The position numbers were made by a program, and so were the translations under genes. Source: Protostelium mycophagum (taxonomy: Eukaryota > Evosea > Variosea > Protosteliida > Protosteliaceae). Taken from it: a stretch of DNA of 43,142 nt. Positions 1-10,900 of this stretch are shown piece by piece (position 1 is the stretch's first letter; each line of letters opens with the position of its first letter). The DNA lies in contig KV920974.1 of the NCBI GenBank assembly GCA_002081555.1, positions 1 to 43,142 of the forward strand, given 5' to 3'. The notes beneath the pieces were generated by a model. It searched no databases and was not told the DNA's origin. It saw nothing but the letters and a program-made list of their open reading frames with translations.

Positions 1-208
1 TTCCTGGTTATAAAAATGACCACAATAAATATAGTTTAGTAGTCACAAAAATTACTGTACAAGGAGGAAACTTAGGCTGAGCCCTCATTAAAACACAAGT
101 AGCAGCAAAGCGTTGAGTTTTGGCAAATCCAGTGTTGTAGACAAGCAACTAATTGCACCTGCCATCCCAATCCTATCTACAATGCAACAACTCTTAATAA
201 AACCTCAG

Positions 209-933
209 TCTATCTCAAGAGATTGAGTTGACACAGAAGCATTTTGACTTGGTTATTTCCTCACTGCTCCCGCATTCCATTCCTGCTGTCTCTGAGCTTG
301 AGACAACATATCAGCCCATTCTGCATTGTGTTCTCAAACAAGGTGAAGAGGCTTTTTTCATTCAAATTAAAAATCAAAAATGCTATCTAATCAGCTGGGC
401 CCAATGTCTGAAATGTTGACTAGATCTTTTAATGATAGCTACTTTTCAGGCGTAATCAGACATCCACTGATTCCATCTCCTCAGAAAATGAACAGCAATG
501 TGTCAACATATCAACTACTTTGCAGGTTGCAGTAAAAGAACAAACAGAACTTCCCTTGTTTTGGGGGCTTCTGGTATGTGATCTCAGAATAGATTGCAAT
601 GCAGAAGACAGGCTGATGCTTATATCCAGACATCTTCTTAGTGTTTCACAGAATGGATTTATTCACCCAACAAAGAGGACAAGGATGACAATTGATCAAG
701 TGCAGAATCAGTTCACATTAAATTCTCATCTTGATGGTATGAAGAAAAATTGTGATTTCTATTCCAAAGAAACAAAGAGATCCTTTTGGCAGCAAATAGA
801 TGTGGCAAAAATGCCATTGTCTGCATCTTGTGATTTTTCTGTGGCTTTCACAGCCGCATTTCTCTTCTTGTACCGCGATGTGGGGAACGCAACCAAACTC
901 TGCAATAATCTCTCAGAATTAGTATTTTTATAA
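209..933 (+). CDS. Unrecognised protein, 3' part of a spliced gene
   Basis: I do not recognise this protein. Three blocks join in frame: exon 209-414 after a CTCAG acceptor, exon 450-499, and exon 526-933 ending in TAA. The introns would be 415-449 (GTTGAC to TTTTCAG, 35 nt) and 500-525 (GTGTCA to TTGCAG, only 26 nt). Both are required to pass in-frame stops, and the phases match. The spliced product is about 220 residues, with neither signal peptide nor membrane segment, and it ends in NLSELVFL. The first exon seen opens in mid-codon, so the start lies upstream in 1-208 or outside the window. The last 20 bases of the coding region are repeated at about 1197-1216, as the edge of a tandem duplication. 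The coding call rests on consistent splicing and protein-like composition. Confidence 0.5.
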
Positions 934-1883
934 AATCTTCAGAAACTCTCTCATGGCAAAATAGTCAAAACCAAAAAAATTTAGCTGGCTAAAATCACGT
1001 GATCACATTAATCAATGACAGATGTCGTGATTTCAGAAAATATTAAAAAAGATAACTTGAAGGAAAATGAAATTCTTTTGTAAATGCACAACCGAGCAAA
1101 ACCACTTCATCTGTTTGGAAAAATATTTCCAAACATGCACTGGTGTTTATTTTTATCATCAATCATCCAAAAAGATCAACATCTTTTTGTTTCCAAACAG
1201 AATTAGTATTTTTATTTAATCAATGACAGATGTCGTGATTTCAGAAAATATTAAAAAAGAAATAAATTGAAGGAAAATGAAATTCTTTTGTAAATGCACA
1301 ACAGATGAAAAATATTTCCAAACATGCACTGGTGTTTATTTTTATCATCAATCATCCAAAAAGATCAACATCTTTTTGTTTCCAAATCTTGACGTATCCA
1401 TGCGCCAGTGGACCTTCCTTTACAATTGGGCACTACAAATTTTCAATTTGCCAACGGCAAAAAAATCAGACGCCGCCAACCTTCACATTCAAAATTCAAA
1501 AATAAACTTACCGGTATTAACTTGTTGATGGCAGAGAAAAACACGTCTTCATTGCCCACACTGTCAGAACCTGAAGGTTTTTGTTTTGCCAGAATTTTCC
1601 ATATCCTTTTCAACAAGCGAACACTGTGCACAAAATATTTATATATTTTTTATGAGAATTCTGAAATAACATATTTTATTTTGAGCAAAGCGACCCGTCA
1701 GACTGCTCAAAATATTTATTCAACAACTTGCCAAATTAAAACTTGTAGATGTACATTCTCATCGTTCTAATGGATATTCATATAATCAAGGTGATCCTCC
1801 AACTTGTACCAAAACACTGAATCAGCACAACTCCAATCTATATATTTGTGAGTTTGGGGCATCTATGCATCCTCATTATGGTC
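934..1883. other. Intergenic region with no firm gene
   Basis: Apart from the tandem duplication, this 950-base AT-rich stretch holds no gene I can support. One minus-strand block (about 1519-1630) reads as open sequence followed by a GTAAGT donor and could be a stray exon, but no partner exon was found. It is the 3' flank of both the plus-strand gene on the left and the lipase on the right. Confidence 0.6.
1011..1386. repeat. Imperfect tandem duplication, two copies of about 170-190 bp
   Basis: Copy 1 (1011-1197) and copy 2 (1218-1386) share nearly identical sequence, starting with AATCAATGACAGATGTCGTG and ending at ATCTTTTTGTTTCCAAA. Copy 1 has an extra internal stretch of about 20 bases, which creates the inverted repeat GTTTGGAAAAATATTTCCAAAC at 1112-1133. 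A short block ending the preceding gene (AGAATTAGTATTTTTAT) is present before both copies, at about 914-931 and 1198-1214. The duplication therefore probably arose from a unit that began inside the gene's 3' end. High similarity suggests it is recent. Confidence 0.9.
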
Positions 1884-2989
1884 TTATGGATGTTTTGGTG
1901 ATTTGAAATCCGCAAACAAAAATACACTTTGATTCAATAGGATTATATCACCTTCTGTGACTGGGCACTCCATCCATTCTGATTTTGTGGGGTCCGGAAT
2001 GTAATACTCCGTATTGATGTGTTGATATCCAACGAATAAGGGTGGTAAATGAGGCACCGGATCTCTGCCATTGGTGACACGGACCGAGTGCGGGAGGACA
2101 CTGTCCACAAACTGGGCGAACTCATAATTGCCCACTCTGCATCAATCAATTGATGTCTCCTTTGCATCAGAAAAAATGATGAGGAAATACCTGGGAGAGC
2201 CGTATGTCCATAAATGTATCCTCTCGCCATCTACCACTTGATCAAGATAAAAGTTTGAAGCGGTGAGGGTGGCCGTGGTGGAACCGAAAGAGTAACCAAT
2301 CACATGTACAGGAAGTTTTGGGTACTTATTATTTAACGAACTGATGGCACTTTGTATCGATTTCTCAATCGCTGTTACATTTGAGATTTAAATTAAGAAA
2401 AATCACGAAGAGATGAATATTAACTCACTCAGATATGCGCCCAAAAATCCAGCATGGACCTGATGCACATTAAATTTTAAAAATGATTGAGAATTACAAG
2501 TATGATTTTACTCACCATCGCACCTGGAACATCCTTGTGAAATGGCAACACCTGGGCGTAAATACTCGCTTCTAACGCGTTGAACAAGTTGTGAAGAGGA
2601 CGGAAGGCAAAGATAACTTCCGATGTCAGTGTGATGTATGGTTGTGTCACTCACTGTTCTCTTCTGTGTACCCAGCATAACCAAAGACATTTCCATCCAA
2701 ACCGTTGAATATGTTTGTCACAGTGACATGTGGTGAAGCTGGAAAGCGGGTAGAATTGCAATAAACACAAGTCCTGATAAAATCATCAGATCACACGATT
2801 TAGAGATTGCTATGAAAAAATAATGTTCTGTTACCAGTTATATAGTTGTTGTGGTGAGGTAGCCAAAGTGGCCAAAGCGATGAACATCCTCTCATATGCT
2901 TCTTCATAAGTCGGTTTCTTCTCTGAAACGGAGGCAGATTGAACAATCGCAACGAAACAGAGAAGGAAGAGCACCATATAACCCTTCAT
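1884..2989 (-). CDS. Secreted class 3 (fungal-type) lipase
   Basis: Predicted secreted triacylglycerol lipase or esterase with an alpha/beta-hydrolase fold. The ATG at 2987-2989 opens a clear signal peptide (MKGYMVLFLLCFVAIVQSAS). Six exons join in frame. Family landmarks follow in order: GYAGYTEEN, then IIFAFRPLHN at the position of the usual FRGT oxyanion strand, then HAGFLGAYL, the nucleophile elbow GYSFGSTTA, WTYGSPRVGNYEFA, and RVTNGRDPVPHLPP, which contains the expected catalytic Asp. The final His is not pinned; GYQHINTEYYI lies in the usual region. The elbow is G-Y-S-F-G instead of the common GHSLG, and FRGT is replaced by FRPL, so substrate preference may differ. Introns are about 38-100 nt. 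Length, roughly 290 residues, is normal for the family. Confidence 0.85.
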
Positions 2990-3303
2990 CTTTTGGGTTA
3001 CTTTTGGAGGTTGATCTTCTCTTCCGGCAGAATTCTCCGAGTTTCTTGGTTTGTAATTCTACAACTTCGTACGTAATATATTGTGCGTTTGGACCAAAGG
3101 GCAATGCACCATCAAGTAATCCTGGAACCCTTGCTGAGCAGCATCACAGGACTCACACTTTTCGAAATCGAATAAAAACGAGATCGTCTTATTTTCAATC
3201 AAAAAATTCGAAAATTGAGACAAAACAGGCAAAAACGACCCATTTCCGCACTCGTGACGAATGGTACTTAGATCTAAGCGGCGGAGATCTTAATCGATTT
3301 TAT
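2990..3303. other. Short intergenic region between lipase start and PARG stop
   Basis: About 314 bases that must hold the lipase promoter and the PARG 3' end. It is AT-rich with several AAAATTCGAAAATT-like tracts near 3200. I see no convincing TATA box, gene or RNA. The open frame running through it on the plus strand lies antisense to the lipase signal peptide and is not credible. Confidence 0.5.
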
Positions 3304-5743
3304 TCAAGACAATATACATTGTAGGCGACTTTGAACTGAACCCTCCACACTGTTAAAGAGGTGTTGAAACACTGTCAATTCCTCTTCTGGTTCATAATCG
3401 CACAAGATATGCACAATTCGCCCTGAGAATATCAGAATATTGTTTCTCGAATATCTGCAGATGAAGATTTAGTTTTGGGAAAATAAAGACCTTCTTACCT
3501 ATGGTGATTTGCTTATCTACGATGAGATTTCTGATGTTGATGAGATGTTCTGATATCGCATTACCAAATGTGTGATATCTTATGCATGTCCTGTCGTTTG
3601 CACTGGCAGCAACCAACTGGATCAAATATTTGAGCTGTACATCACCATTGAAAACACCACAACCCCAATCTGAAATGTCAAGGAAATCTGATATAAAATG
3701 TCTCGGTGTAGATTGATACAAAAAAGATACTTCCGGTTGCTATGGTTGCACAAGGTCTGGGCTCTTCCGGGTCAATATAAAATCCACAAAAAGCTTTGTT
3801 CAATTCCCTCAGGATTGCGTCGCGCTGAAATTGATGATTGTAGTTGTGATATCTCGTCGCATCCATGGCAACGATGGTTGTAGACATGAGACCGTCGACG
3901 CTGCGAGCTTCAGAGATCGTAACATATGTACACGATTACATCGGTGTATCGTCACGGAAATCTCCTTGAAATTTGAGGGAGGGACCGTAACCCTCAAAAT
4001 TGTTATACCTCTCTGCTCCTATCATCACAATAACCTGCACATCTTAACAAACATCCACATTTAATCCTCGGAAACCATCTCTGCAGCGGAGAGTTCAAAG
4101 AAAAATCGGGTGTTCTTTTCTTTAGGAATAACAAAGCATACCTCAGGATCAGCCATGGATGTACAGAACAACATCCCCACCATCAACTCCGGGCACATGG
4201 CGAATCTGATCTCCTCTTGGACAGAACCCTTCAACGTCAATTTCACGCATCACAATGAGGCACGAACCCCTGTGAGGAACCCTCCGCCAATGAATCGATT
4301 TGCGAAATCGATCTGGATCATTCCTCTCGCCTCTTCTATTCCTCGATGTCCCACCTTATTGTATTTATATAGTGACGAGTTTCTATGGTTACCTCTACTG
4401 ATATCTTGTCCAGTGTTCTCGGTGATTTGAGCCAGTCAGGAAAATCACTTTCTTCTAATGCTCTGTTTGATAATTACAATAATATAATATTTTGAATCAT
4501 GTTTTAGTCACCTTCTTTGGAATAATACTCTTCTTTCGAAATCAAATGTACCATCTACAACGAGTCAGAAGATCCTCTCTTCCCCCACTCACCCTCGCCC
4601 CCTTCTACAATCCTCTCGAAGTAATGTACAATGGCATATATCTTGGCAGCTTCGTAGTGAGGGATGACCAACCTGTTGGCTCCCTTCCAAAAGTGGTCCA
4701 TATTGAAATGAGGGAAAGACTGTACATCGGGGGACACATTGTCGACGTCAGAACTTTGATAGACCTGAGTGGCGGGAAATGTACAGAAGAAGGAGTTTGC
4801 AATGAGAGAAGCGATCTTTTCTCTATCAGATAATATCGTGGAGTGAAAAACTTGCCTGCCTGCGAGTTAGCTCGACGCTGCCTGATTCTGAAAAATGATC
4901 AACGGATGTCACATGCTGATGAATCGAATCAATCGGTCGATGTACCTCTCTGAACTAGTTTCTTTATGGGATTTTTGAACAGAGTTGGTAAACTTAAGGC
5001 GAGGTTGATCATGACGGGTAGCACCTTCAGAGTTGAATATCACAGGGTAATGAGAGGTGTCGTTGGAATGTACTCACCTTCTCAAAGAAATATTTACTCT
5101 GCTCTGTATTAACAAATCCATTATGGATATTCTTTTTAGCTGCTGCTTGTTCTGCTGCGTCCAAACCAAACTCAACAGAGGCACCAAATTTGAGTTCGTG
5201 TTCTGGAACACCAAAGAAACTGACGATGCCTGAGAAGTCTGATCGTGGTCTGTTTGGGTTTATATTACAAAGCACATCCTGAAGAGCTCGTCAACAAAAA
5301 TGGGCCACATGTACAGAGGAGATCTGACTGACCCATAACTCTCCAGCATGTCTAATATTTCCCCTTAGATGTCTCTCTGCAAGAGCCCATCTCAACAGCA
5401 CTCAGCATGATTCTCAGGAGTAATCTCACCTGCTCACCGATGCCCACATTGGCCTTTCTTTTGATGAACCCTCTTTCCAATGTACAACATTATCTTCTGA
5501 ATGAGCCATCAATACCTCCCTTGATCTCAAAATATTGTCCTCCCAAGCTTTTAGCCTCTTCTCCTCTTCGGACTCTTCCAACAAAGGCGTCATGAAAGAA
5601 CGATCCGGCAGCTCGGGCAAATCTGGGTTGATCTCTCTGTGCAGAATCGGTTCAGAATCTAGAACATCATGCTCCTTGGTTATAGCTTGCATCATGCGAG
5701 CTGTTGCTGCTTTGTGTGATGGTCTGCCGCGACGCACCTCCAT
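3304..5743 (-). CDS. PARG: Poly(ADP-ribose) glycohydrolase
   Basis: PARG hydrolyses ribose-ribose bonds of poly(ADP-ribose), reversing PARP signalling in nucleus and cytoplasm. The spliced protein shows the helical accessory part (NIALSLPTLF-like block near 5000, IASLIANSFFCTFP near 4800) and then the macrodomain-like catalytic core. The signature GGGFLTG is followed after an intron by GSVQEEIRFAMCPELMVG, which keeps the catalytic Glu pair of the GGG-X6-8-QEE motif. Further conserved blocks are ERYNNFEGYG, ILRELNKAFCGF, WGCGVFNGDVQLKYLIQ and YHTFGNAISEHL. The ATG at 5741-5743 starts a short N-terminal region of about 115 residues; no PBZ zinc finger is visible. There are about a dozen short introns. 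One donor appears to be GC (GCAAGT near 4850). The start faces SNRNP27 across 91 bp. Confidence 0.92.
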
Positions 5744-5834
5744 TGAATGATGTTGCTGGTTGATGTCCGTTTTTGTGGAAAATGTTGCAGTGATTTTTAA
5801 TTTTTCAACGACCACACAACACAAACCAACGAAC
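5744..5834. promoter_or_regulatory. 91-bp bidirectional promoter region between PARG and SNRNP27
   Basis: The start codons of PARG (minus) and SNRNP27 (plus) are only 91 bases apart, so both transcription starts and promoters must lie in or extend beyond this interval. It contains TTTTTCAACGACCACACAAC near the middle; no clear TATA box is seen. Whether both 5' UTRs overlap cannot be told from sequence alone. Confidence 0.55.
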
Positions 5835-6663
5835 ATGTCTTCGTAAGTTCAACCCAAATATTACTCTCAATCTAATCAACTCACAGGCGGAGAGAAGATT
5901 ATGGCCGACCTTCATCAGACAGGGATGGACGCTCTGGCGATCGCGACCACAGAAGCTCACGAGATGAACGTTCTCGTGAGGGACGTGATAGAGATCGTGA
6001 TAGGGACAGAGAACATTCGAGCCGTGACTCTGGCCGTGATCATAAAGACAGAGATAGGGACAGAGACTCGAGAAGCCACAGAGATTCTCGTGATGAACGA
6101 TCTGGTGATCGCAAGAGCAGAGAACATTCCAGTCGTGATTCAGGACACAGAGATAGAGAGCCAAGAGAAGACCGAGATAGAACTCGAGACAGCAGAGAAC
6201 ATTCACGTGATGACAGAGACAGAGATAGGGAGGAAAGGGACAGACGAGACAGAGATAGAGAGGATAGAGAGGAAGAGAGACAGAAAGAAAGAGAGCGTGA
6301 AGAGAAACAAGAGTCCAGATCTAAAGAATCCAGATCTAAAGAAAAGAGAAAAGAACCACCCAAAGAGGAGGAAGAGGAATTGGATCCTAACTCAGAGGAG
6401 TACATGATGAGGCAGATGGGTTTTAAGACTTCTTTTGACACCACCAAGGTGGGTACATCACAAACCTCGTCAGCTTAACAGTTAGATTGAAGAACAAATT
6501 GGAATTTAGTGTTCTTTCTGATTTTCTTTAGGGAAAACAAGTTGAAGGAAATGATGTGGGATCTGCAAGGATAAAATCGGCGAGAATATATAGACAGTAT
6601 ATGAACAGAAGAGGTGGTTTCAACAGACCTTTGGATGATGAGCCAAAGAAGAGAAAAGTCTGA
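5835..6663 (+). CDS. SNRNP27: U4/U6.U5 tri-snRNP 27 kDa protein
   Basis: Component of the spliceosomal tri-snRNP in the nucleus. Three exons: 5835-5842 (ATG TCT TC), 5887-6448 and 6532-6663, with introns of 44 and 83 nt. The N-terminal two thirds is a dense RD/RE/RS repeat tract (many DRDRDRD and HSSRDSG units). It is followed by the diagnostic C-terminal domain: EEYMMRQMGFKTSFDTTKGK, then ARIYRQYMNRRGGFNRPLD. That block is the hallmark of the family in animals, fungi and plants. The protein ends PKKRKV, which reads like a nuclear localisation signal. The length of about 230 residues is slightly longer than the human protein because of the RD tract. The strong antisense frame here is a mirror of the RS repeats. 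Confidence 0.95.
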
Positions 6664-6693
6664 TTAAATGTGAGCACCCATCATCGTCCGTAT

Positions 6694-7448
6694 TTATATC
6701 GTAAAAGTGTTTATCGAGCGTCTCTGGGAGGCAAGTTGTACTTCTGCAGACTTGTGTGAGTAGTTCATCATCTCAAAACAAATTAAAGATGTTCCCACCT
6801 TGGCCATTTGATCTCTCAGATTATCAGTCACGGGCGTTTTGGAGGGTGCCAGAAGCGAGTCTCGTTCCCCACCTTGTGAATCTGCGTACATAAATGATCG
6901 TTCTGCTGTGTTTTGATCAGATGTCTCACTTCTATTTGCTAATAAAGAATATTCGTTGTAGCTTCTGATTGAGGAGTTGTGTCCAGCCTTTCTGGTGCGC
7001 TTCTTGCGAATGCAGCAGCAGCAACACAAGACAAGCACGACGAGTACCACCAAAACAGAGGTGCAGATGGTGGCGATGCCGAGCCATTTTCCGTTAACTG
7101 AGATTTCTAAGGGGATGTATTCGCGGTTAGCTCACCTGAGCATTGACTCCAACGCCAATTGGGGCAGCTACTATTGCCATAGAACTTTCCAGATTGACAG
7201 GTTTTATCTGTCTCACACTGCGCCCAATGAATGGCTATCGAAATCTAAATGACTCACCCATAGACATTGAGATCGGCTTGTGCAATCTCCACAATTTGTG
7301 ATGTTCTGGCAGGTTGAGTCGGGTGTGTCTGCACTTGCCCCTACAATCCTGTCAATTAATCGCATATGGTGAGAGTGATGTTATCACCTGTTGGAATATG
7401 TGCAAAGAGAAGTGCAGCAACCACAAATAAGAGATAATGAAACTTCAT
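6694..7448 (-). CDS. PSI-domain single-pass membrane protein, PTTG1IP-like
   Basis: The ATG at 7446-7448 opens a signal peptide (MKFHYLLFVVAALLFAHIPT). A Cys-rich extracellular domain follows, with the order C-x6-C-x2-C-x6-C-x2-W-C-x5-C and later CPNWRWSQC, typical of a PSI fold. Next come one transmembrane helix (TSVLVVLVVLVL) with a CCCCC palmitoylation-like cluster, a basic stop-transfer RKKRTRK, and an acidic cytoplasmic tail with SYNEYSLL and SLLAP sorting-like motifs. The architecture and size of about 200 residues resemble the PTTG1-interacting protein family (PTTG1IP). One intron, GTGAGC to CCTTAG, is only 29 nt. The last intron (48 nt, divisible by three) leaves the reading frame open whether or not it is removed, so the tail may exist in two forms. 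Confidence 0.7.
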
Positions 7449-7936
7449 CCGTGGCAGATGTTTTGAATTGTTGTGTGGACAGCCGGTGTTGTAGATTCTC
7501 CGCCAGAAGAAAGAATTTAATTTTCTACCAGTTTTCCATTTTCAGTCGATTGATCCCCAAACTGGCCTTGAGAGTGGTTGGAATACTTTTTGTGGTTCAT
7601 TCCTCAAGCCAGAGTTATGACCAGTCTGCTTTGGAAATTTACCAGCATCCTTTTATCAACAAAGGTAATTCTGCTATTCACATTTATTGGAATATTATTT
7701 ATTTGTCACCAAGTGTTCAACTAAAGTAGATGACCAAAACTGAGATTCCCCCACTAGAGCTCTGGGGTATGTAATTTATATAAAAAGTTGCATCAATTTG
7801 AAGAATGTTGATACTTCTCCTGGCTCTGCAATTGCAAACTTCAGCTCTGAGGACCCTTTTCCCCATTCTTCAAGTAAGCAAAGAACTATGAGATGAGATG
7901 AAGAGAACGTAGAAAAAATCACATGATTTATTAAAC
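7449..7936. other. Intergenic region with weak plus-strand exon-like blocks
   Basis: Promoter side of the PSI-domain gene and 3' flank of oligopeptidase B. On the plus strand there are open blocks bordered by splice-like sites: about 7544-7662 containing SALEIYQHPFINK, which recalls the C-lobe end of a Ser/Thr kinase, and about 7790-7894 reading CINLKNVDTSPGSAIANF. I could not join them into one frame and no kinase catalytic motifs are nearby, so these may be a decayed fragment or chance. Confidence 0.25.
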
Positions 7937-10900
7937 TTATAGAGATTGAGGTGCCCCAAGCATTCCTATGATGAATGCTGCATCCTTTGCATTGTCTTTC
8001 AAGTAGTCGTATCTTCCAGTAGAGGCAAAATGTCCAGCGCCAAGAAGACAATCGTAGATCAATGTGCTCGGCTCCTTGTCTTCTTGATTTCCTCCGGTTG
8101 TGACTTCTGTCGTGATATCAATAATGATCGCCGCAATAGAAGGAGCGATTCCCGGGCAAATAGACACGCATGCCAGGTTCGAAGCTCCAGTATCTTTTTC
8201 ATCGATGATTGATAGCTCACCGTATTCTCTCATCTTTGCGACCCATTTTGTGGGTTCCCAATAAGCCACTCTGGGATCGAAAAGACCAGCCGTGACTCTT
8301 CCATGTGGGAACTTGACTCCTTTCTTCACGTTGTCGTAAGGTGAGTAGGTGTACATGTAATCGAAGTACTCTTTGTCTTTGGGGTTACCCCACTCTGCAA
8401 AGATGTCAGCCTCTGAACAACAAGAACATTTATCTCTGTGGAAATTGTCTTGGAATAAAACATGAAGTAAATACCCTCAAACTCCCCGGTAGTCAACGGA
8501 ATACTCTCGTCCCACATTGTGTTGATGACGTCAACAAAAGGTACTCCGGCTAAGAAGACTTTGCATATCTCTGGGGCCTCATTGAGGACAGCACCCATCA
8601 GTAATCCTCCGGCGCTTCTTCCGTGGATCGCAGTAAGTTCGGGTTGGGTCACTTTTTCTCTGAATTGGATTCAGAAATATGATGACTGTTTTTTCAGGTT
8701 TAAATTTGAAAATAAATTCTGAAGCAAGGTAATATCGAATTTTGTGGACTCACTTGACAAGCGTATGTGCCGCAGATATGAAATCACTAAAAGTGTTCTT
8801 CTTGGTCAGAAATTTCCCAGAATCTTCGTACCACGCTCTTCCCATCTCACTTCCACCTCTGATTTTTGCAACGGCATATACGAATCCTCTGTCCAAAAGA
8901 GAGAACAAATTAACTGTGAATCTATCTCGTATCAATAAGAGTATCGACAATCTACAACGAGACTGATCATTTATAGACAAAAAGTCTTACTTGGGGTCCA
9001 TGCAAAGTCCGTAAGAACCGTAACCATAGAGATAGCAGAAGTTACTTCCATCTCTCTTATACAGATCTTTGCGGTAAGTAAGCGTGATGGGAACCTTAGC
9101 ACCATCTTGAGAGGTCGACCAGATCACCTCTGATTGGTACAGGTCCTTGTCAAAATTTGGCACCAAGTTTTGTTTTTTGGTGACTCTTTCTCCTGAAAAC
9201 TCATCAGCATTTGATGTCAGACTCTGGAAATTTAATTAATTTTTAATGGAAAACTACAATACTGTAAAATCTGGTCAAGATTTTTCGGATATTTTATCAT
9301 GATAACACTGATTTCAAAATTGAAGAGAATCACCAGTGTTGAGGACAATATCTATAATGGTGGGTGGTGTGATCCACGAATTGTATTGTAGTCTCAAGAT
9401 GTTATCGTGATAATTCTGCTGCTGCAATATCACGTTGTAGTCTGATTCATCGAAAGATATCGGTTCGTTTCGGGTATCGGGGGAAAGCTTTTTGTTATCG
9501 GGGCTGAAGACGCGGAGTTGTTGAGAACCATTTTGCCTCTCTGTTGTTGCAATAAAGTCCTATTTGCGGTTAACTTTTCGTGATCAACAAATAAAAATAA
9601 GAGCCGTAGATTTACCTTGAACCCGATGATGTCAGTGATGTACACGCTCTCATCGGCAAATATCTGATTCCAATTTTGGATTCCTGAACGGGCATTAAAT
9701 TCATCACAAATACGCTGGAAAATCGACAATGATGAAATAAATGTTGCAAGATACAAACTTGTTACCTGTGTTCTCGGAATCTTCAACAGTTGCCAAGTAA
9801 AAATTCTTCACTTTTTTGATGTTATTTTCGTCACCAGCACCGTTCGTCCGAATTATAAATTGGCTTCCAAAGTGTTCCACGCTGTAGAGCACGTCGGGCA
9901 GCCTTTTTTGGAATATTTTTGGTGGGAGGGACAAATCATCGGCGGGGACGTAGAGAACCTCCGAGCTTTTCGAAGATTGTGATTGGATCATTATATACCT
10001 GGAATATTTGAATTTTCAATTGGTGGATTTGGCGGGAAATGTACTTCACGCGAAAGGTTATACAGCCAAAAATTTCCCAATAAAAAATAATAAATTTGCC
10101 TCACTTGTCTGTGGAACTTTTGTAAATGTTGACCCAGAATCTACCATCGAGCTCCTCAAACAACAATTTATCATTCTCATTTGCGGTGCCAAGAGTGTGC
10201 TTCCACACCTCAATCCGTAAGTTACCACGATGTCTCGTAAATTTAATCAAAAAACAAAATAAATACCTGGAAAGGGCGGTGGGAGGAATCCATTCTGACA
10301 TATAACACCTAAGATGTCAATCTCACGAAAAATCTTTGAAATTTCAGGATGAAGATGGTTACCTCTTTGTCGTCACTGGACCACTCTATATCGGCTGTCA
10401 CAGCCTCTAACGCGTCAGGTAAGTCCTTTCCCGTGGCTACTTCTCTGAATCTGACACTGTAGTCCTCATGTCCTGGATTTATTCATATTTAAATATGAAG
10501 AAGATTTTTTTGGACTTATCGTGATTGCAATAAAAATATAAATATTTGAAAGATATACCTGCATAATCTATTGCTTGGGCAAACAACTTGTGTGATGGTG
10601 ACGCCTTGAAAGACCCCAGCTCTATGTACTTGTGTTCCTTGTCTAAATTTAGATCCAAGAGTACCTCTGATGACGTCAGTACACGCAGCTCATGTGTCAA
10701 AAATGTTCAACTGCAGCTCTATCTAAGGCAAATACAAATGATGACGTGGCACTGACCTTCCTTGGCCTCCAAGTTATTCGCCTTTCTGCACTGAAGGGAA
10801 TAGTCTTGTCCCTTGATAGTTCTCGTGTAATAATAGAACACTTGGCCATCAGAAGTGACCTGCATGGATTATAAGTTCGAACACTCGGACGAAGTGGAAC

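Noticed and set aside
1443-1631. Minus-strand exon-like block (AKQKPSGSDSVGNEDVFFSA) followed by a GTAAGT donor
   Set aside because: Protein-like and with a good donor, but no partner exon, start or stop in a compatible phase could be found nearby. It may be a gene remnant.
2896-3324. 142-codon plus-strand open frame
   Set aside because: It overlaps the lipase signal peptide on the opposite strand, lacks a recognisable domain and has low-complexity composition after 3100.
6040-6447. Long Ser/Leu-rich antisense open frame opposite SNRNP27
   Set aside because: It is the mirror image of the Arg/Asp/Ser repeat tract; the sense strand gives a complete, conserved protein with proper splicing.
7544-7894. 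Plus-strand blocks with a kinase-like QHPFI ending
   Set aside because: No catalytic kinase motifs (VAIK, HRD, DFG) are present and the blocks do not join in one frame.
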